Source: Gremmenia infestans (taxonomy: Eukaryota; Ascomycota; Leotiomycetes; Helotiales; Hamatocanthoscyphaceae). From it: a stretch of DNA of 64,000 nucleotides. Below the pieces are notes generated by a model, which was given only the letters and a program-made list of their open reading frames with translations, ran no database searches and had not been told where the DNA came from. Positions within the stretch are counted from its first letter, which is position 1, and each line of letters begins with the position of its first letter. The position numbers and the translations under genes are program-made. Below are positions 57,608 through 64,000 of this stretch, piece by piece. The stretch covers positions 124,001 to 188,000 of the forward strand of contig JAFEVB010000015.1 in assembly GCA_032629725.1 (NCBI GenBank), given 5' to 3'.

Positions 57608-58048
57608 GATTGATAATTCTCGATATCATTCGAGGGGGCGAAAGAGATGCGGTAAGCTGATGGAATTGCGGTTGTGCTGATTATTGTAGTGGTTGCTCCT
57701 CGACTTCGAGTGGAGCTAGGGGCCTATTGCATTGTAGCAGGTGGTGTGGAGAAGGGGTGAATGACGGTGAGTCGAGATGAGCAGATACAGCGTCAACGCT
57801 GGGAATGTTTGAGTATTAAAAGAGCAATTGGTAATTTAATGGAAGTGGCAAGAAGTATCTGTAAGGCGAAAAAAGGACGGGAAGGAAGAAGGCGGGGGGT
57901 CGGTGTTTTGGTTGAGTTGAGTTGTTAATGGGCGTAGGATGTGGTGGGCATGGGGATGGGCGCAGGAGGTGTTAATGGGGGGGGGGATGATGGGATGGGA
58001 TGAGATGGGATATGGGGGTTGATTTATCGCGCAGAGGTGGTGGTGGTA

Positions 58049-58071
58049 GGGTAGGGTAGGGTAGGGTAGGG
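58049..58071 (+). repeat. (GGGTA)n, potential G-quadruplex
   Basis: Five GGG runs, each separated by TA, on the plus strand, followed by TAGGTAGGTACGGTACGGTACGG-type units. The pattern meets the usual G3 N1-7 rule for G-quadruplex folding. Confidence 0.85.
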
Positions 58072-61000
58072 TAGGTAGGTACGGTACGGTACGGTCCTGG
58101 GCTAGACCTGGTAACTCCCTAGTACTGACTGTCTGACTTCCTGTCTGTCTATCTGTCTGTCGTGTCCGTTACCGTAAGAGCACGGGAGCGGGATCGAGCG
58201 AGATGGCGATGGAATAATGCCCTCAATAGGAAAAGGCCAGGGGAAGGCGCCGCTGTGAGTGGCCACAACCAGTGAAAACAGTCGATTAAAGTGGATCGAC
58301 CGCCAAATGCTGCAATGAGGTCACGAGGCGTGGATGTAGTAAGGTACCAAGGAGTGGAGTGAAGTTGCAGTACAGTGGACAGTGACTGAGTTTGGTAGGG
58401 CCGTAGAGTGAGTACGGTGGTATGTATGGTAGGGCCGTACGGAGGAGGAGGGGAGGGCAGGATTCGAGGTATCCTGAGGAATGTGGTCGAATGAAAAAGA
58501 CTCGTCTTGACTCGGCCAAGTGAAAGAGACCACTGGACCGAATTCCAAAGAGTCGTCGTTTGCTTGTGCTTGACTCAGCAGGCCGCAGTTAATCTTTCGT
58601 AAGCAGTGGCAATGGCAAATTCGCCTTTTATTCAAATCAAAGAGATGACTCCGAAGACCCCGCGGTATTGACAAAAGTGCTGTAGTTACAAGTATTATTG
58701 TTGTTATTGTTATGGTTTTTGTTATTATCATTACACAGTGTCAAGATCCTCCTAAGACGGTCAAGACCCAGACGGCCAATGTCCAGACAACCAGACGAGG
58801 CGGTGAATAACTTCCAGCAGAGGCTTGACCGTCCAGCACCCAGAAAGGGCAAGGGGCACGGTACGGAGTATTAATTATCGACAGCCTCGAGCTTTCGGTA
58901 GCGGAGAGGTCAAGAACAAAGGACCAGCCGGGCGACATTCCGATGCAGGAACCGTACCGTGGCAGATCAACGTCAGCCTTTCATCAGGCAGAGAGGAATC
59001 AGGGCGGCCAACTTCACATTATCCTATCTCGAGGTATCAGAGAGAAGTATTAGACTCGGATGCTTGGTTTTGCTTGACTAGTTGAGAGATGGGCCGAGAA
59101 TTATTCGGGGCCTGATGGGATCAAGGGAAGGATCCGAGAGGAGTATGCAATGAGGCGGATTATTTGGCCTTCAATCACCCACGGAGTATTCTTACTCAGT
59201 TTACAGACTGTCTTCATGGGCTCCCAGGTCTGTCTCCAGAATATCACAGGGAAGCCTGACGCCGGAGAAGCACAGGAGGTGGTTTATGGATAGGCATTTC
59301 AGACAGCGCGATGGAGTCTCAAACGTCAACGTCCGCCTTGCCGTCGCTGGCTGGCAATCCAGTGTCACAAGTGGCAGAGTAGCTGTAGCACTCGTACCCT
59401 CTAGTCCACCACCTCTCGTCCCAGTAAAGCAAGCACCGCGGTCAGCGCGCAGCTCGAGTGCAACCTAGATACCACATGGGGTAGGCCACGAGTAGCTGAA
59501 TGAGCTGGCTAGAGCCTACTGGCCGCTCCTATCCAAGCACTATCACCTACCAAAACCCACTCCCTCATCAGCTGCTTCAAGTAGTAGTAGATCAATCAAG
59601 ATTTCTTGCCAGAGAAGACACCAAGCAAGGTCGAATCGAGTAGGATCACAACCCCTCTGTTCAAATCCCTAAACATCAAATCGGAACCGGAGGAGGGAAA
59701 TAATAGGACGCGCAATAGTCGACCAGCCAGTCTATTGGCGTTTGGTGGCCAGTTAGAAGTACTGCATGGTCCTGGGTGCATGCTTTTGCTGCACGCTTGA
59801 TAGAAGTGCTCTTGTCAAATCGGGCCAGTCCAGTAATTCATAAATGAACTGACTACTTATGCGTGCACTGCCCTCATCCCACTTTGTGCATTCTTTAAAT
59901 AAAAGGCTCCTAAATAAAGCAGAAAGCAGCCGAATTACCCGCCTATCTAAATAGAAGTATAGATATGGGTGTAAGTGTGAGTGTGAGTGCGATCTGGTGA
60001 TTTATATAGAAATGTGATAGTGATCCAACTTACAGACGGCGGTTATGGGGGCCGAAAATACCCTCATGCGAAGATTTCCTCGCACCACCACACCACTCGT
60101 CACGAATTCAGGAAGACATTGTTCTGTTCAGGCCCGACAAAGGAATTCCACAACTGCATCGGTGCATGCTGCATGTTGGCATACTTAGCATAAGCACTCC
60201 ACAGCGTCTATAGCAACCAATCGGTCTGTATGTTTCAGCCGTGACCCCGTGGACCTTCTCTTCCGTAAGCTTCTTTTCGAATCAAATGATGCCCTTGCAT
60301 TCATCTCCTGTACTGTACATACAGTACCTTAATATTCACCCTGTAGATCCGATCCGTCCTACCTCCATATATACAGTACTTTGTATATTCTTGTTTTCAT
60401 CATGAGATGAGAGGAAAAAGTATATACGGTACTCCTACTCCGTATACTGTCCGTACCTAGCTACTAATGTAACACCCACTAATAATAAATACCGGTACAG
60501 TACAGTATGCCTCGCTCGTCTCATCACACAGCCTGCCCTATCCTGCCCCGCGGGCGATCTATCGTGGGAGAGCCTTCCCTTCCCTTCCCCTCCCCTCCCC
60601 TCCCCTCCCTCCCGCCAAATCAAATCAAATCAAAACACCACAACATCTGATACGATACGTATCCTGCAGCTCAGCGGACTATCTGTTTCAGCTCTAGGCA
60701 TACTGCTACTCCATTCCATATAAAGCTACTGGGTTGGAGTAGCTTATACAGTACTGTACCCTCGGATCGATCAATAGTGTAGTGTACCTCCGTATAGTAC
60801 TGTATGTAGTACTGTAGGCAAAGTGGGGGAATACGGAGCACTTACTTGGTGCAATGAGGGGTCCATGCCAAGCCAAGCCATGCCACGGCATCATCCAGGC
60901 CAGGCCTTCGAGTAGCCACCAACCTCTACTCCAAGGTCAGGTCGCTTTAAACGCGACCTCTCCGTACAAAACGCAAGGAGGAGCCGCAGGAGGGAGGTCG

Positions 61001-61663
61001 GTCGGTTTTCTGCGACCTACTGAGGGGAATGTAAATAAAGAAATAAACAAACAAATAAAATAAACAAACCCCTCTTTCCTTCCTTCCTTCTTTCCTCCAT
61101 TCCTTCCTCCTGTCTTTCCCCCTCTTTTCATCCCACCCCACCCCACTCCCATCTCATCCTTAAAACCTCCTCCTACCTCTGATCAGCAGGGACAAGGATC
61201 CCTCCAGTTCCGCGCCCCCACTCTATTGGACCAGCCCAGCCCAGCACCCAGCGCTTAGGCAGCGCAGCCAAACGCGGGGTTATGTATGGATTCTCCTCCT
61301 CTGCTATGCACATTCACGTCTACCAGTCCAGTACCATATTTGCTTTTTCTGCTCTGCCTTACCTTGCTTTACGGAGTACTGTACTTTACCGCATGTAATA
61401 TCCGTACTGTACTATATACTGCATACATACTCCGTATATCGGTAAAAGAGTAGAGCAGAGCCTCTAGAGGGGCTCAATCATGCATAGCTACCCAATGTGC
61501 GAGGCTGGGTGGCTCGGGTGTGTTATTCTTACTTCCTTCGTAGGTATTTATATAGTGATACATAAAGCTGGGCGTTGTTCGCTCGCCCGGTGAGATTGAT
61601 TTCATTTGACTTACTCGATGGACGATATCAGGCTGCGGACCTGCGGTGAGGGATTGGGAAGGT

Positions 61664-61690
61664 GAGGCTGAGGCTGAGGCTGAGGCTGAG
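61664..61690 (+). repeat. (GAGGCT)n short tandem repeat
   Basis: Four to five GAGGCT units in a row. Confidence 0.9.
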
Positions 61691-62789
61691 AACTATGCTG
61701 TTGTGCTATGATGATCGATGATGGATGAGTGAGCAGTATATGCGTGAAGAGTCGAAAAGATATGACGAGGCTGAGTGGCATGTCCTCGCTCGCTGACTCT
61801 ACTTGCCTCTGAGCAATGGTAGTGGTTGAGCAGAGTAGTTCTCTCTCACTACAGTCTGAGGATGTGGAAAGTACCTCTCTTATTTCAAGCGAAGGGGAAT
61901 TCGTTCTGCTGCATTCTTCTTCTGCTTCTAGATTCATTGCGAGCGAGTTCAAGATATGTGTTATTACTTTATTAGGGATTTACTGGTATGGATAATATGC
62001 GGCTCTGAAACCCGCGAAGAAAGATATAGTGTAGCTGGCGTAGTTGCTCTTCCAGCGGGCTTCAAACTGTGAAGCATTAGGTGTGCTAGTCCTTTTATTT
62101 AAGATATCGAAAAGTTCTACGTAATCAAGCGGGAATTTGTTTGGAGATGATCTTGATGCAAGCAAGTTTAAGTAAGTCAGCCTCAAAGCCTCACACATCC
62201 CTCCCCTTCATCTGCTTTTCCGTCTTTCGAAGTTTTCAGATAGCACGTGTGGTATATGCCATAAGAGTATATGAATCCCTTACCCCGTAGCACACAATTC
62301 AATCAACTAGACACTCTCAATTTCATTATCCAGATACACCTTGGCCTTGCGGATAAAGAAGAGCAATTTAATGTCACGTGGATAAATCCATCTTCGACCA
62401 TTTCTTCTGGGCCCACGTCAGTAATTCGAGTACGAGTAATTTGTTGCCATTTCTCGCATCAGAAAACATATAACTTACCAAGGGCAGTTTCTATGATACC
62501 CATATTTATATATTCCAATTTCCTATCATTGGAAGCAAAAGCCTATGCTACACCTTAAAAGTAGTGCTCGAGGTCAAATCAAATTCGTTAGATCTAGTCA
62601 TTTCAAGATACGACCATTCATCGAGTCCTAAGTATTGCTCGTAGACAATTTCCTATTCAGGCAAGAAGAAATTTTGATTTACAAATCACGATGAGTCATC
62701 GAACCTGTCTAGAAGAAGCCGATAAAGAGTATTCCATATAAGCTCTCAAAAGTCCCAAGACCAGCTACAAAAAACATAGCAAAAGCAAA

Positions 62790-63514
62790 ATGGATTCAAC
62801 CAAGTCCCCACTAGTCCGCTTCATCCCCTGGGACCCCGAATCACCTTCCCACATCGCGCTCATGACAGCCCAACGCGTCGCCTGCGGCTGGAAATCGGAA
62901 AAAGTAGAAAGCTGGAGAGAAGCACAACGAACCGGCGACATGAATCTCCAATGGATAGTAAGTGCCTCCTTCCTCCCACAGACGACACCTTCTAACACCC
63001 CCAGGTCCCTATTACAACCACTACAACACCAACCCTCCCCTCCGCCTCCGCCTCCCTAACAGACACGGCCCCCACTTTCGGCGCCGCATCCCGCACCCCA
63101 ACCCTCACCCCCTTCGTCCCCGTCGGTCACATCGCCCTAACGCGCAGCTACGAGACGCCCGGGTACATATCCCCGATCCCAAACCTCTACTTCATCTCCA
63201 ACTTCTTCATCAACCCCGCGCAGCAATCCTCGGGCCTCGGCCGCGCAGCCATGGACCTGATCGAGACACTCGCCATCTCGCCGCCGCTGAACGCGCGAAC
63301 CCTAGCCCTGAGCACCGTTGCGGACGATGGCGAGGGCCGCGAGGAGAAGCTCGCTGCGTTTGGGAGGGAGGCGCCGCGGGTGAGCACGCAGAGGTGGTAT
63401 GAGAGGCGCGGGTATGTGCCGTTTAAGAGGGTGCGGGAGATGTGGTGGGAGACGGATGGGGAGGGGAGGGAGTGGCCGACTGAGGCGGTGTTTATGAGGA
63501 AGGATATCAAATGA
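62790..63514 (+). CDS. GNAT-family N-acetyltransferase
   Basis: Exons 62790-62957 and 63005-63514 with a 47-nt phase-0 intron (GTAAGT ... CCCCAG); 225 residues. The N-terminus MDSTKSPLVRFIPWDPES starts the fold; VPVGHIALTRSY (92-103) is the beta-strand with motif D/A features. NFFINPAQQSSGLGRAAMDL (120-139) is the acetyl-CoA pyrophosphate loop (Q-x-x-x-GLGRA), and STQRWYERRGYVPFKR carries the C-terminal WYxxxGY motif of GNATs. Substrate unknown; family members acetylate amines on proteins, polyamines or small molecules. Intron 1 ends directly before VPITTTTPTL. GC-rich codon use in the second exon contrasts with the AT-rich flanks, but I see no sign of transfer beyond this. Confidence 0.85.
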
Positions 63515-64000
63515 TGTGCGTCTCGTAATCTTAGAGAGGCTTTGCTTTTTCTAGATGGGAAATGGATCCTAAAGCCTTTATTGGGGATACCTAGCATGGC
63601 CAAGATACGAATAACATGCCTGTCTCTTTAAGGGATAAATAGAAAGCCATTACACTTAGTACCTTTTCAATTCATACTCATAAATGGTTTAGTCCCTCAG
63701 CGCTCACCCCCCTAGCTGAAAGCAACTTAAGTAAGCCAATCCTAGATTCGTTTAACTTGGTTGATAGGAATTTGTGTTTGTTTTAAACATGTATATTTTT
63801 AATCCTATGAATATGTTATTGCTTAAGAAGCTCCTTCTATATTAAGACCGCTAGCTGTGTTTAAGAGTATATCTTAAGAACTTGGATGCTATGTATATAC
63901 TACACTTACTTTAAGAAACGTTTCTTACTTCATACATATTTATGAAATGAAATACTAGTAGATGCTATAGTCTCTTTTAAGCTTGCTTATATATTTAGTT
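63515..64000. other. AT-richening right edge
   Basis: The 3' flank of the GNAT gene runs into increasingly AT-rich sequence with few coding signals. It may be the start of another repeat or AT-rich block; the window ends before it can be read. Confidence 0.4.

Larger units (their letters stand above)
57608..62789. other. 5.2-kb gene-free region with G-rich and GTAC-palindrome sequence
   Basis: Lies between the heads of the J-domain gene (minus) and the GNAT gene (plus). The frames on both strands (for example 61611-61952 and 61980-62198, minus) lack any domain and do not splice together in phase. Repeats: G-rich GGGTA units (58049-58071), many copies of CAGTAC/TACTGTAC palindromic words at 60300-60850 and 61370-61440, pyrimidine tract CCTTCCCTTCCCCTCCCC-type at about 60573-60612, a TTCCTTCCTT-type tract near 61078-61110, and (GAGGCT)n at 61664-61690. 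It may include promoters, long leaders or noncoding RNA. Confidence 0.5.

Noticed and set aside
58049..58071. Telomere-like repeat
   Set aside because: The unit is GGGTA, not the TTAGGG of filamentous ascomycetes, and genes continue on both sides, so it is not a telomere.
61611..62198. Two minus-strand frames of 113 and 72 codons that might be exons of one gene
   Set aside because: The only donor/acceptor pair (GTAAAT ... AATCTAG) joins them in the wrong phase, and neither has a known domain.
1..64000. tRNA, rRNA, or CRISPR arrays
   Set aside because: No T-loop consensus with matching stems, no rRNA stretches and no spaced repeats of the CRISPR type were seen by eye. A covariance-model search would be decisive for tRNA.
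17000..64000. Secondary-metabolite gene cluster or prokaryotic-type defence system
   Set aside because: No polyketide synthase, nonribosomal synthetase, terpene cyclase, transporter or pathway-specific regulator lies among these genes, and the methyltransferases and oxidoreductase are separated by unrelated housekeeping genes.

Overview
The window is nuclear DNA of a filamentous ascomycete (Pezizomycotina; Leotiomycetes is possible but not shown). The signs are short GT-AG introns of about 46-100 nt with CTAAC/CTGAC-like branch sites, intergenic gaps of 0.6-5 kb, fungal-specific families (DUF4470, 2EXR, long disordered methyltransferase-like proteins), and a sharp split between a gene-free AT-rich block and a normal gene-bearing part. 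The AT-rich block carries RIP (repeat-induced point mutation): CA and TG dinucleotides are scarce, TA is abundant, and retroelement domains are readable but full of stops.

Layout. (1) 1-13,100: AT-rich retrotransposon block. A chromodomain-type Ty3/gypsy element on the + strand (1-1694 and 8261-10983, 5' end outside the window) is split by a complete second copy of the same family in the opposite orientation (1695-8260). That copy has two 484-bp LTRs and a 5-bp target-site duplication. (2) 13,100-16,000: transition zone with a broken DUF4470 gene that has frame changes, stops and a perfect 42-bp inverted repeat. (3) 17,000-64,000: ordinary gene-rich DNA.

Genes read, with splice sites chosen by phase: Ccr4 deadenylase (-), SAM methyltransferase (+), hotdog thioesterase-like protein (+), MYND zinc-finger protein (+), Tho1/SARNP-like SAP protein (+), a 1544-residue disordered protein ending in a degenerate methyltransferase fold (+), a 2EXR/F-box-like protein (+), an OXNAD1-like oxidoreductase with a GC-AG intron (+), an AT-hook protein with a degenerate gamma-glutamylcyclotransferase-like domain (+), sterol O-acyltransferase (-), AP-1 gamma-adaptin (+), a J-domain protein (-), and a GNAT acetyltransferase (+).

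There is no operon and no evident secondary-metabolite cluster; these are mostly unrelated conserved housekeeping genes. Ccr4 (mRNA deadenylation) and Tho1 (mRNP assembly/export) share an RNA theme, and the acyltransferase and AP-1 gamma share a divergent promoter region. I found no rRNA, tRNA or CRISPR. I see no clear novel multi-gene system. The items most worth checking are the nested self-insertion, the scarred DUF4470 gene with its inverted repeat, the AT-hook/GGCT-like fusion lacking key active-site residues, and the giant methyltransferase-like protein with a degenerate SAM-binding motif.
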